Positions 38,891 through 47,466 of a stretch of DNA of 64,000 nt are shown piece by piece. Position 1 is the stretch's first letter. Each line of letters begins with the position of its first letter. Source of the DNA: Nitratireductor kimnyeongensis. Its GTDB lineage: Bacteria > Pseudomonadota > Alphaproteobacteria > Rhizobiales > Rhizobiaceae. Made by a program: the position numbers and the translations under genes. The DNA lies in the NCBI RefSeq assembly GCF_019891395.1, contig NZ_CP078143.1, forward strand, positions 1,216,001-1,280,000. Reading direction: 5' to 3'. Below the pieces are notes generated by a model. It was given only the letters and a program-made list of their open reading frames with translations, had not been told where the DNA came from and did not search any database.

Positions 38891-38913
38891 GGCAGGCCCT
38901 TCACCAAAAGAAA

Positions 38914-38939
38914 GCGGCCCGGCATCTCTGCCGGGCCGC
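38914..38939 (-). terminator. Intrinsic terminator of livJ
   Basis: An 11-bp perfect stem GCGGCCCGGCA / TGCCGGGCCGC with loop TCTC. Read leftward it is followed by TTTCTTTT. It lies 24 bp beyond the livJ stop. Confidence 0.88.
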
Positions 38940-38963
38940 CAGACCTCACATCAGGCCAATGGT

Positions 38964-40064
38964 CTACTGCACGAGATAATCGTACTTGCCGTCTTTCCAC
39001 TCGTAGAAGACATAGCCGGGCAGCGTTACATCGCCCTTGTCGTCGAAGGATAGGTCGCCGAGAACGGTCGAGAAATTGCCGTCGTTGAGCGCGGCCACAA
39101 CCGGATCGTAATCCGTGGAACCGGCTGCCTCGACGGCATCCTTCCATGCCTGGATGGCCGCATAGGTGTAGAGCGCATAACCTTCAGCGGTCTTGCCGGC
39201 AGCAAGCAGCTTGTCGACGACCGGCTTTGCGATCTCGTTCTTGCGCGGATCGGGAGAGAAGGTCATCAGCGTGCCTTCACCTGCCTCACCGGTGATGGCC
39301 CAGTACTCGTCGGTAACAAGAGCGTCACCGGAGACGAGCACCGTGTCCATGCCCTGCTCGCGCATCTGGCGCGCCATGAGGCCGGCTTCCGTGTGATAGC
39401 CACCAACATAAAGAACGCCAACGCCTTCCTGCTTCAGCTTGGAAACGAGTGCGGTGTAGTCCTTCTCGCCAGCGGTGTAGGCTTCGTAGAGAGCCGGCGT
39501 TCCGCCAGCGGCCTCGTATGCAGCCATGGTCGCATCGGCAAGGCCCTTGCCATAGGCGGTCTTGTCGTGAACGAAAGCGACTTTCTTGTCGGCGAAGTTG
39601 TCGACAAGGAACTTGCCTGCAACATCACCCTGCTGGTCGTCACGACCGCAGACACGGAAGACGCCGGGGCCGGGGCGGTTGTCGGTGAATGCCGGGTTGG
39701 TGGAGGCCGGCGAAATCTGGACGATGCCTTCCTCGGCATAGACCGACGAAGCCGGGATGGACGAACCGGAGCAGAAATGGCCCGCAACGAACGCGACGCC
39801 GGACCCTGCAAACTGGTTGGCGACAGCCACAGCCTGCTTGGGATCGCAGGCGTCATCGCCCACTTCAAGCTTCAGCATTTCGCCATTGACGCCACCGGCT
39901 TCGTTGATGTCGGCCACTGCCTGCTCGGCACCGGCTTTCATCTGCTCGCCAAATGAAGCGTATTGCCCCGTCATGGGGCCAGCAACTGCAATCGTGATGT
40001 CCGCCCATGCGGAACCCGTCATCATCAGGCTGAGTGCTGCGCCAGCCATAAGTGCCTTTTTCAT
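38964..40064 (-). CDS. livJ: Branched-chain amino acid ABC transporter, substrate-binding protein
   Basis: A 366-residue periplasmic Leu/Ile/Val-binding protein. The signal peptide runs MKKALMAGAALSLMMTGSAWA, cleaved before DITIAVAGPMTG. GPMTGQYASFGEQM and the DDACDPKQAVAVANQF block are the hallmark of LivJ/LivK. The cysteine pair near 57 and 80s (DDACD, GHFCSGSS) matches the conserved disulfide. It is the last gene of the liv cluster, 160 bp after DUF6867, with its own terminator. ATG 40064 follows GGGAGAAG. Ligand could include other neutral amino acids. Confidence 0.92.
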   Translation of the reverse strand: MKKALMAGAALSLMMTGSAWADITIAVAGPMTGQYASFGEQMKAGAEQAVADINEAGGVNGEMLKLEVGDDACDPKQAVAVANQFAGSGVAFVAGHFCSGSSIPASSVYAEEGIVQISPASTNPAFTDNRPGPGVFRVCGRDDQQGDVAGKFLVDNFADKKVAFVHDKTAYGKGLADATMAAYEAAGGTPALYEAYTAGEKDYTALVSKLKQEGVGVLYVGGYHTEAGLMARQMREQGMDTVLVSGDALVTDEYWAITGEAGEGTLMTFSPDPRKNEIAKPVVDKLLAAGKTAEGYALYTYAAIQAWKDAVEAAGSTDYDPVVAALNDGNFSTVLGDLSFDDKGDVTLPGYVFYEWKDGKYDYLVQ

Positions 40065-40224
40065 GACTTCTCCCTTAAAAAACACCAGAAGTTCCCTTGG
40101 CTTTCCGGAAATGGTGTTTGGCTTTCCGGTTTGGCCTGTGCGGACCCCGCCGGCCCGCTTAATCGACATGAAACCTCAATTCAAAAGAGAAATAAAGGCT
40201 TCACACCGGTTAATCATGAATCGG

Positions 40225-40578
40225 TCAGTTCGAACGCTCCCAGCCAAGAGGTCCACTGCGCCGATACTGAAAGCTATACTGCGTTGCCATCTGTCCGGCA
40301 CGGGTGATCCGCTTGCCGACAAAGGCGATGATCAGCAAAACGATCAGGTCAACAATGTAGTAGTGGAGCGAGAGCAACGTGCCGCTGAACAGCGCAAAAT
40401 GGATGAAGCGCGTGGCAGCAGTCAGAAGCACGATATAGAAGGCGAGATGCGCATCGCCCTGCCACGTGCGCGCCATGGCCCGCCCCGTGAGATAGGCCGC
40501 ACTGCCCGCCAGGAGCACCGTGACAAAAAGGAACTCCCAGAAAGTGACTTCCCAGATCAGTCCGTTTGCGTGTTCCAT
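40225..40578 (-). CDS. DUF6867 family membrane protein of the liv cluster
   Basis: A 117-residue protein with three hydrophobic segments (about 12-32, 46-62 and 66-88) and a basic, polar C-terminus (QYSFQYRRSGPLGWERSN). I recognise it as the DUF6867 protein that accompanies liv operons in rhizobia. Its start codon overlaps the livF stop region (livF ends at 40578), which implies cotranslation and a link to the transporter. No function is known; it may be an accessory membrane component. Confidence 0.8.
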   Translation of the reverse strand: MEHANGLIWEVTFWEFLFVTVLLAGSAAYLTGRAMARTWQGDAHLAFYIVLLTAATRFIHFALFSGTLLSLHYYIVDLIVLLIIAFVGKRITRAGQMATQYSFQYRRSGPLGWERSN

Positions 40579-41312
40579 CAGTGCCTCCCGCCTTCCAGAT
40601 ATGCCGCGCGTACTTCTTCCTTCTTGAGGAGTTCCGCGCCGGTGCCGCTCATGGTCACATTGCCGTTGACCATGACATAGCCCCGATGGGCGAGCTTCAG
40701 CGCATGGAAGGCGTTTTGCTCGACCAGAAAGACCGTCAGCCCTTCCTTTTCGTTCAGCTCACGAATGGCATCGAAGATCTGCTTCACAATCAGCGGAGCA
40801 AGACCAAGCGACGGCTCATCGAGAAGCAGTAGCTTGGGCCGGCTCATGAGCGCGCGCGCAATGGCCAACATCTGCTGCTCGCCACCAGAAAGCGTCCCGC
40901 CCCGCTGGCCGATGCGCTCCTTGAGACGGGGGAACAGCTTGAAAACCTTGGCAAGGTCTTCGTCGAAATGCTCGGGATCGACCAGAGCCGCGCCCATCTG
41001 CAGGTTTTCCATCACCGTCATACGCGGAAAGATGCGACGCCCTTCCGGCGATTGCGCGATCCCAAGGCTGACAATGTCATGCGTCGGCATGTTTGTGATG
41101 TCCACGCCATCATAGACGATCTGGCCGTTGCGGGCCCGCGGATCGCCGCAAATGGTCATCATCAGCGTCGACTTGCCGGCACCATTGGCGCCGATCATGG
41201 TGACGATCTCACCGCGATGAACATCCATGTCGACGCCCCGCAAGGCGACGATATTGCCATAATAGGTCTCGACGCCACGCACCGAGAGCAAGGGTTCGTT
41301 CTGAGAGCTCAT
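40578..41312 (-). CDS. livF: Branched-chain amino acid ABC transporter, ATPase LivF
   Basis: A 244-residue ABC ATPase. Walker A is GANGAGKSTLM near residue 38, signature LSGGEQQMLAIARA, Walker B LLLLDEPSLGLAP, switch His replaced in the usual LivF form FLVEQNA. The opening LSVRGVETYYGNIVALRGVD is diagnostic for LivF. It overlaps the end of livG by 4 bp and the start of DUF6867 by 1 bp. It pairs with LivG to energise the LivHM permease. Confidence 0.94.
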   Translation of the reverse strand: MSSQNEPLLSVRGVETYYGNIVALRGVDMDVHRGEIVTMIGANGAGKSTLMMTICGDPRARNGQIVYDGVDITNMPTHDIVSLGIAQSPEGRRIFPRMTVMENLQMGAALVDPEHFDEDLAKVFKLFPRLKERIGQRGGTLSGGEQQMLAIARALMSRPKLLLLDEPSLGLAPLIVKQIFDAIRELNEKEGLTVFLVEQNAFHALKLAHRGYVMVNGNVTMSGTGAELLKKEEVRAAYLEGGRH

Positions 41313-43141
41313 GCCTTGCCTCCCTTAGCGGTGGTCTTCTTCTTGGGCTGAGCGCCCCGCTTGCCGGGCACGCTTGTCGCGACCTGGCCCTTGTCGACGC
41401 GCTTGGAGAACTCGGTCTCACCACCCTTTGCGAGAACCTTGGCCTGCTTGACCCACTCCTCCCGCTCGATACGGCCGGGGAAGGCGAGATAGGAACCAAC
41501 CCATTGCACCTCTGCCTTCTTCCACGCGGCTATCTGGTCGAAATGCCAGATGCCGAGCGCGTTCAGCTTTTTCTCATTGGCCGGCCCGATGCCCTTCACG
41601 CGGGTGAGATTGTTCGCGCCACCTTCACGCGGCTTCCTGGTGCCGTGCGGCTGGCTGCCCGGATAATCGCCGGCATTGGCGATCCTGACCTCGCTGGCGG
41701 CGGGTGCGGCCTTGGCCGCTGCTGCGGCTTTCGGTTTCGCGGCGGTTTTGGGCTTTGCCGCTGCTTTGGACTTTGCAGCGGCCTGGCCCGATGCCGGTTT
41801 GGTGGCGGTTTTTCGGCCGGCAGAAGCGCTGCCTGCAGGGGGGGTATCCCCCACGAAAGCAGAGGCGGAGGTTGCGCCGTTCGAGGACTTGGACGCCTTT
41901 GCAGGCGGCGTGGATGCTTTCGGTGCAGCAGCCTTCCTGGAAGGCTTAGCAGCGACCGAAGCCGCCCCACTGACCGACGCCTTTGAGGTGGCCTTTCTTG
42001 TGGGGGCCGCCCCGGTGCCCCCCGCTTTCCCGGCGGCAGATTTGCTGCCAGAAGCTTTGGTTGCCGTGGCCTTCGTCGATGAGCTCTTCCTGGTGGTGCC
42101 TTTGGAAGCAGCATCCTTGGCGGGTGCCCCTGCAGATGAAGTGCCTGTTTTCGTCGTCTTTTTCTTCGAGCCGGCTGAGGATGCCTTTTCAAGGTCCTCC
42201 CGCACTTCCGGCATATCGATTTCATCCTCGTCATCGACACCCAGATAGGCGGCAATGACCTTCGGATCGTTCTTGACGAACTCGGCCGGACCGTCAGAGA
42301 TCTTCACGCCGTAATCGAGCACGATCACATGGTCGGAGATTTCCATCACCACGCCCATGTCGTGTTCGATCAAGAGAACCGAGACCTTGTGCTCGTCGCG
42401 GATGTATTTCAGCAGCTCGTTGAGCTCGGCGGATTCACGCGGGTTGAGGCCCGCCGCAGGCTCGTCCAGGCAAAGAAGCTGCGGCTTAGTGCACATGGCG
42501 CGTGCGATCTCCAGACGGCGCTGCGCGCCATAGGGAAGGTCGGCCGCCGGATCATCCGCACGATCGATGAGATTTGTATGCTCGAGCCAGTACACCGCCC
42601 TGTCGACGGCCTCCTGCTGCGCCTTCTTGTAGCTCGGCAGCCCCAGAATGCCGCCGATGGAGAAACCGGAGGCCACCATCAACGGGTTGTGCTGGGCGAC
42701 CAACAGGTTTTCCAGAACGGTCATGCCGCCGAACAGGCGGATGTTCTGGAATGTGCGTGCCACCCTGGCCTTGTGCGAGATCTCGTGATCGGGCATGCGC
42801 TCGAGCAGGTATACGGCGCCGTTTCCGGTGGTCTTCCAGCGCTGGCCGCTATCGGTCAGCGTTTCCACGTCCTCCTGCTGCCGGCCCGGCCCGTGCCGCA
42901 TCACGATGCGGCCCTCGGTCGGTTTGTAGAAGCCGGTGACGCAGTTGAAGACCGTGGTCTTGCCCGCGCCGTTGGGTCCGATCAGGGCGGTGATGTCGCC
43001 CCGACCGACATTGAAGGACAAGTCTCCGACGGCCACGAGGCCGCCGAAACGCATGGTCAGATGCTCGACGCTGAGAACCGGATCCCGATCCCAGTTTGGC
43101 GTCGACTTATCAGAGTTTTTCATAGTCGTTGCCGCGTCCAT
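41309..43141 (-). CDS. livG: LivG ATPase fused to Ala/Lys-rich linker and HhH domain
   Basis: A 610-residue protein where a normal LivG has about 250-290. Residues 22-305 are a complete ABC cassette: Walker A GPNGAGKT at 55-62, Q-loop FQNIRLFGG, signature LPYGAQRRLEIARA (202-215), Walker B LLCLDEPAAGLNP, switch His in LLIEHDMG. Residues 320-490 are low complexity, mostly Ala, Lys, Ser, Thr and Pro, like a histone H1 tail. Residues 510-580 form a helix-hairpin-helix unit (NLTRVKGIGPANEKKLNALG, then WHFDQIAAW). This module is known as a C-terminal extension in rhizobial NuoE and L21. A basic tail ends the protein. One uninterrupted frame, overlapping livM and livF, argues against error. The role of the extension is unknown. 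Confidence 0.9.
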   Translation of the reverse strand: MDAATTMKNSDKSTPNWDRDPVLSVEHLTMRFGGLVAVGDLSFNVGRGDITALIGPNGAGKTTVFNCVTGFYKPTEGRIVMRHGPGRQQEDVETLTDSGQRWKTTGNGAVYLLERMPDHEISHKARVARTFQNIRLFGGMTVLENLLVAQHNPLMVASGFSIGGILGLPSYKKAQQEAVDRAVYWLEHTNLIDRADDPAADLPYGAQRRLEIARAMCTKPQLLCLDEPAAGLNPRESAELNELLKYIRDEHKVSVLLIEHDMGVVMEISDHVIVLDYGVKISDGPAEFVKNDPKVIAAYLGVDDEDEIDMPEVREDLEKASSAGSKKKTTKTGTSSAGAPAKDAASKGTTRKSSSTKATATKASGSKSAAGKAGGTGAAPTRKATSKASVSGAASVAAKPSRKAAAPKASTPPAKASKSSNGATSASAFVGDTPPAGSASAGRKTATKPASGQAAAKSKAAAKPKTAAKPKAAAAAKAAPAASEVRIANAGDYPGSQPHGTRKPREGGANNLTRVKGIGPANEKKLNALGIWHFDQIAAWKKAEVQWVGSYLAFPGRIEREEWVKQAKVLAKGGETEFSKRVDKGQVATSVPGKRGAQPKKKTTAKGGKA

Positions 43142-44532
43142 CAGTGTCCCTCACCCTGAGCCACCATATCGGCGCCGATACGTTTCTTTTCCTTCAGAAC
43201 CACGGAGGGTTCGCGGGTCGAGATCAGACCGCGCGGCTTCCACACCATGATAAGCACCATGGCAAGGCCGAAGATCAGCATGCGATACTGCACCGGATCG
43301 AAACCGGAGCCGAAGACCTGCTGAAGGAAGCCGAGATTGCGCAGCATCTCGATACCGCCGATCATCACGATCGATGCAATCACCACACCCACCTGCGAGC
43401 CGAGACCACCCAGAACCACGATGGCGAGGATGATCGCCGATTCCAGGAAGGTGAAGCTCTCGGGCGAAATGAAGCCCTGCCGTGTGGCAAAGAACGAGCC
43501 CGCAAACCCGCCGAACATGGCGCCTATGGAAAAGGCCGTGAGCTTTGTGTTGCGCGTGTTGATGCCGAGCGAGCGGCACGCAATCTCATCCTCGCGCAGT
43601 GCCTCCCAGGCGCGCCCGATGGGCAGGCGGCGCAGACGCATGGTCACGAAGTTGGTGATCAGCGCCAGAACGAAGATGATGTAGTAGAGGAAAATGAAGC
43701 GCTGGATCGGATCGTAGGCAATGCCGAAGAAATCGGCAAAACCGCCCTCGCCCCGCTTGAGTTCCAGGCCGAAGAATGTCGGTTTCGGAATGCCCGAAAT
43801 GCCATCTGGGCCATTCGTGAACTCATACCAGTTCAGCAGAACGACGCGGATGATTTCGCCGAAAGCCAACGTCACGATCGCGAGATAATCGCCGCGCAAT
43901 CTGAGCACCGGAAAGCCGAGCACGATGCCCCAGCAGGCCGCCAAAATGCCAGCGAGCGGCAGGGCGAACCAGAAGCCGATGTCGAGATATTGCGCGAGCA
44001 GCGCGAAAGAATAGGCACCGACCGCGTAGAAGGCCACGTAACCAAGATCAAGCAGACCGGCGAGGCCAACCACGATATTCAACCCCCAGCCGAGCATGAT
44101 GTAGGTCATGATCAGGATGGCCAGATCGATGAACTGGCGATCCTTGCCCGGGAAGAAGGTGGTGAAGAAGAAGGGCAGAATGAGTGCGAAGGCGAAGAGC
44201 GCCCGCATGAGCCATTTGCCCGTTCCGGCAAACCGCGAACCGCTGGGCATGGCACCGGCAATCTTCCGCGTGACCGGACTGTCCGTCCGCAGCACGAAGA
44301 GATTGAGCAGCAGCCGGCCCGCGAAGACAACGAGGATCGAGATGATCCAGGCCCCCCAGCGCATCTTGAGATCGAGACCGCCGGGAGCGATGTCAGTGCG
44401 TATGCCGATGAAGAAGAAGCCGAGCACCGCGACAAGGAAACCTGCCATGGCGGCATCCTTGAGCGAAGCGGCAAAGGAATTGGGGTCGTTCTGCTGTGCA
44501 CCGACCGTCTTGTTCGAACCGTTCACTGCCAT
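43141..44532 (-). CDS. livM: Branched-chain amino acid ABC transporter, permease LivM
   Basis: A 463-residue inner-membrane permease. An N-terminal extension of about 140 residues holds extra helices (AGFLVAVLGFFFIGI and GAWIISILVVFAGRLLL). The permease core has GLNIVVGLAGLLDLGYVAFYAVGAYSFAL and the EAA-like loop AWEALREDEIACRSLGINTRNTKLTAFSIGA. Such extended LivM proteins are common in proteobacteria. It overlaps the livG start (TGATG) and abuts livH. Forms the membrane channel with LivH. Confidence 0.94.
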   Translation of the reverse strand: MAVNGSNKTVGAQQNDPNSFAASLKDAAMAGFLVAVLGFFFIGIRTDIAPGGLDLKMRWGAWIISILVVFAGRLLLNLFVLRTDSPVTRKIAGAMPSGSRFAGTGKWLMRALFAFALILPFFFTTFFPGKDRQFIDLAILIMTYIMLGWGLNIVVGLAGLLDLGYVAFYAVGAYSFALLAQYLDIGFWFALPLAGILAACWGIVLGFPVLRLRGDYLAIVTLAFGEIIRVVLLNWYEFTNGPDGISGIPKPTFFGLELKRGEGGFADFFGIAYDPIQRFIFLYYIIFVLALITNFVTMRLRRLPIGRAWEALREDEIACRSLGINTRNTKLTAFSIGAMFGGFAGSFFATRQGFISPESFTFLESAIILAIVVLGGLGSQVGVVIASIVMIGGIEMLRNLGFLQQVFGSGFDPVQYRMLIFGLAMVLIMVWKPRGLISTREPSVVLKEKKRIGADMVAQGEGH

Positions 44533-45455
44533 CAGACCTTCTCCACTTCAGGCTGCCCGAGAAGACCGGAAGGCAGGAAGATCAGCACGATTGCCAGGAT
44601 CGAGAACGCCGCAACGTCCTTGTATTCGACCGAGAAATAGCCCGACCAGAACACCTCAATGAGACCGATCAGAAGACCGCCCAGCATGGCGCCGGGAAGC
44701 GAACCGATGCCACCGAGAACCGCCGCGGTGAAGGCCTTAACGCCCGCCAGGAACCCGATGTAAAAGTCGATCACGCCGTAGAGCAGCACGAACATCAGGC
44801 CCGCCACGGCGGCAAGTGCCGCGCCCATGACGAAGGTCAGGGAAATGGTCCGATCGACATTGATACCGAGAAGCGCAGCCATCTTGCGGTCCTGCTCACA
44901 GGCGCGCTGGGCTCGACCGAGCGGCGTACGCGTGATGAGAAGCGTGAAGCCTGCCATCAGTGCAATGGTCGTCAGGATGATGATGATCTGCATATAGGAA
45001 AGCTGAACCGAAATGCCGGTCGCACTTCCTTCCATCAGCGTTATGCCGCCCTGGATCTGCGGCGGCAGCGGCTTGACGCGCGCGCCCTGCGTGATCTGCA
45101 CGAAGTTCTGCAGAACGATCGACATGCCGATTGCGGTGATCAATGGAGCCAGACGGAACGAACCGCGAAGGGGTCTGTATGCAAGCCGCTCGACGGTCCA
45201 CCCCCAGGCAGACGTGAAGATCATGGCCACGATGAGCACGATGAGCAACACCACAGGCAGAAACACAAAACCGAACACGGTCGTCAGGATCAGGAACATC
45301 GCCAGAGCGATGAACGCGCCAATCATGAAGACATCGCCATGCGCGAAATTGATCATTCCGATGATGCCATAGACCATGGTGTAGCCAATGGCGATCAGCC
45401 CATAGATGGAACCCAGCGTCAGCCCGTTGATAAGCTGCTGGACGAAATATTCCAT
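44532..45455 (-). CDS. livH: Branched-chain amino acid ABC transporter, permease LivH
   Basis: A 307-residue permease starting MEYFVQQLINGLTLGSIYGL, the classical LivH N-terminus. It has about eight helices, with INFAHGDVFMIGAF after the second and the EAA-like loop RRACEQDRKMAALLGINVDRT-type sequence (RAQRACEQDRKMAALLGI) before the last helices. The frame is open to 45620, but ATG 45455 gives the family start after GGGGAG. First gene of livHMGF; a 21-bp palindrome lies 171 bp upstream. Confidence 0.94.
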   Translation of the reverse strand: MEYFVQQLINGLTLGSIYGLIAIGYTMVYGIIGMINFAHGDVFMIGAFIALAMFLILTTVFGFVFLPVVLLIVLIVAMIFTSAWGWTVERLAYRPLRGSFRLAPLITAIGMSIVLQNFVQITQGARVKPLPPQIQGGITLMEGSATGISVQLSYMQIIIILTTIALMAGFTLLITRTPLGRAQRACEQDRKMAALLGINVDRTISLTFVMGAALAAVAGLMFVLLYGVIDFYIGFLAGVKAFTAAVLGGIGSLPGAMLGGLLIGLIEVFWSGYFSVEYKDVAAFSILAIVLIFLPSGLLGQPEVEKV

Positions 45456-45764
45456 GTGATATGCAACTCCCCTGAAATGTCGCCTTTCAGACGCATTTCT
45501 TATTCTTTCCCCTTGATAGTCGTAGAGGAATGACGCCCGATTGCAACGGCAAATTTCCCACGACCGGCTCCAAACCGAAGGCCGGTTTTTCCGGCTCTTG
45601 TTGACGCGGGAAGCTAGCACCGGACCAATGCAATGTCATTGCATTGAAGGAAAAAAAGTGAGTGCTTCTCGCGAATTCTCTCGAGATATGCCGCTTTCAC
45701 GCATCAATATTGCAAGTTTGAGACAAAAAAGAACAAAACGGTTCCATATGCATCGGCAAACGAA
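45456..45764. other. Upstream region of the liv operon
   Basis: About 310 bp between livH and the mmsA terminator with no supported gene. It should hold the liv promoter. Its most striking content is the palindrome at 45626-45646, followed by an A-rich stretch (AAGGAAAAAAAG). Confidence 0.5.
45626..45646. promoter_or_regulatory. 21-bp perfect palindrome, candidate operator of the liv operon
   Basis: Arms CAATGCAATG and CATTGCATTG flank a single T, a perfect 10-bp inverted repeat. It lies 171 bp upstream of livH in otherwise non-coding DNA. The binding protein is unknown, and I recognise no known regulator consensus. Confidence 0.55.
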
Positions 45765-45793
45765 AAGCCCGCACCGGCCACCGGTGCGGGCTT
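45765..45793 (-). terminator. Intrinsic terminator of mmsA
   Basis: A 13-bp perfect stem AAGCCCGCACCGG / CCGGTGCGGGCTT with loop CCA. Read leftward it is followed by TTCGTTTGCC. It lies 35 bp beyond the mmsA stop. Confidence 0.88.
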
Positions 45794-45827
45794 CTCAAGA
45801 ACAAGGAAAATGGGTCGGAAAACCCGC

Positions 45828-47324
45828 TTAATTCATTGTCGGGATGACGAATTCGGCGCCATCCTTCACACCAGACGGCCAGCGCGAGGTGACCGTCTTG
45901 GTCTTGGTGTAGAAGCGGAACGCATCCGGCCCATGCTGGTTCAGATCGCCGAAGGCCGAAGCCTTCCACCCTCCGAAAGTATAATACGCGATCGGCACGG
46001 GGATGGGGACATTCACACCCACCATGCCGACATCGACACGGGCTGCGAAGTCGCGCGCCGCATCACCATCGCGGGTGAAGATCGCAACGCCATTGCCATA
46101 TTCATGATCATTCGGCAGCGCCAGCGCCTCTTCATAGGTATTGGCCCGGACGACCGAAAGCACGGGGCCGAAAATCTCTTCCTTGTAGATGCGCATGTCC
46201 TTTGTGACATTGTCGAAGAGGCAGCCGCCCATATAGTAGCCGTCCTCATAGCCCTGCATCCTGAAATCGCGTCCATCGACCAGGAGCTTTGCCCCTTCCT
46301 TGACGCCAAGATCGACATAGCCCTTCACACGCTCCAGCGCCTGTTGGGTGACAAGGGGGCCGAGATCGGCGGCCGCATCCGTTGACGGCCCCACCTTCAG
46401 GCTTTCGACCCGCGGAACAAGCTTTTCAACCAGCCTGTCGGCCGTTTCCTTGCCAACGGGAACGGCCACCGAGACCGCCATGCAACGCTCGCCGGCGGAG
46501 CCATAGCCGGCGCCGATCAGCGCATCGACCGTCTGGTCCATGTCGGCATCGGGCATGATGATCAGATGGTTTTTCGCGCCGCCGAAGCATTGAGCGCGCT
46601 TTCCATTGGCAGTAGCGCGACTGTAGATGTACTGCGCAATCGGCGTCGAGCCGACGAAGCCGACGGCCTTGATGTCAGGGTCATCGAGGATGGCATCCAC
46701 GGCTTCCTTGTCGCCATTGACGACATTGAGAATGCCCGCTGGCAGGCCGGCCTCAATGAAGAGCTCCGCAATGCGCATTGGCACGCCCGGATCGCGTTCC
46801 GACGGCTTCAGAATGAACGCATTGCCACTCGCGATGGCTGGGGCAATCTTCCAAAGCGGGATCATGGCTGGAAAGTTGAACGGTGTTATGCCGGCGACGA
46901 CACCGAGCGGCTGGCGCATGGAATAGACATCAATGCCCGGGCCGGCGCCTTCGGTGTATTCACCCTTCATCATGTGCGGGGCACCGATGCAGACCTCGAC
47001 CACTTCGAGCCCGCGCTGAATGTCACCCTTGGCATCCGGGATCGTCTTGCCGTGTTCCCGCGCCAGAAGCTCGGCAAGTTCGTCATACTCCCGATGGACG
47101 AGCTCCAGAAACTTCATGAGCACACGCACGCGGCGCTGCGGATTGGTCTTCGCCCACGCCGGCTGGGCCGCTTTCGCGTTCTCGACGGCAGCACGCAACT
47201 CTGCCGCACTGGCCAGAGCGACACTGCCCCGCACGGACCCATCCATGGGCTGCATCACATTCTGACTGCGCCCGCTGGTGCCGGCGACACGCTTGCCACC
47301 GATGAAATGACCGAAATCCTCCAT
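45828..47324 (-). CDS. mmsA: Methylmalonate-semialdehyde dehydrogenase (CoA-acylating)
   Basis: A 498-residue aldehyde dehydrogenase of valine, thymine and inositol breakdown, converting methylmalonate or malonate semialdehyde to propionyl- or acetyl-CoA. The catalytic Cys is in SAGERCMAVSVAV near 284. FGGAKNHLIIMPDADMDQ and the N-terminal GKRVAGTSGRSQNVMQPMDG are characteristic of MmsA, which lacks the general ALDH Glu. Length is normal. It has its own terminator, stands next to the liv importer and opposite a LysR regulator, so it probably serves branched-chain amino acid catabolism. Confidence 0.94.
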   Translation of the reverse strand: MEDFGHFIGGKRVAGTSGRSQNVMQPMDGSVRGSVALASAAELRAAVENAKAAQPAWAKTNPQRRVRVLMKFLELVHREYDELAELLAREHGKTIPDAKGDIQRGLEVVEVCIGAPHMMKGEYTEGAGPGIDVYSMRQPLGVVAGITPFNFPAMIPLWKIAPAIASGNAFILKPSERDPGVPMRIAELFIEAGLPAGILNVVNGDKEAVDAILDDPDIKAVGFVGSTPIAQYIYSRATANGKRAQCFGGAKNHLIIMPDADMDQTVDALIGAGYGSAGERCMAVSVAVPVGKETADRLVEKLVPRVESLKVGPSTDAAADLGPLVTQQALERVKGYVDLGVKEGAKLLVDGRDFRMQGYEDGYYMGGCLFDNVTKDMRIYKEEIFGPVLSVVRANTYEEALALPNDHEYGNGVAIFTRDGDAARDFAARVDVGMVGVNVPIPVPIAYYTFGGWKASAFGDLNQHGPDAFRFYTKTKTVTSRWPSGVKDGAEFVIPTMN

Positions 47325-47404
47325 GAGGTCTCTCCCTGATTTTATCGTCGCCCATTCTCTTCACTCGAACGTGGAATTGCAACGCGACGTTGACAGCAGC
47401 CGTT

Positions 47405-47446
47405 GTGCAAAAATTAATGGCGAAATATTATGTCGCGTGCAAAAAT
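47405..47446. promoter_or_regulatory. Direct-repeat element between mmsA and the LysR gene
   Basis: The decamer GTGCAAAAAT occurs at 47405 and 47437, 32 bp apart, near three helical turns. The region lies between divergent mmsA and the LysR-type gene, where such a regulator would bind. Binding is inferred. Confidence 0.4.
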
Positions 47447-47466
47447 GTCGAAAGCGGGAGGCTGGA

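Noticed and set aside
43129..44640. 503-codon rightward frame
   Set aside because: Antisense to livM; Glu/Arg/His-rich shadow of hydrophobic codons, not a protein-like sequence.
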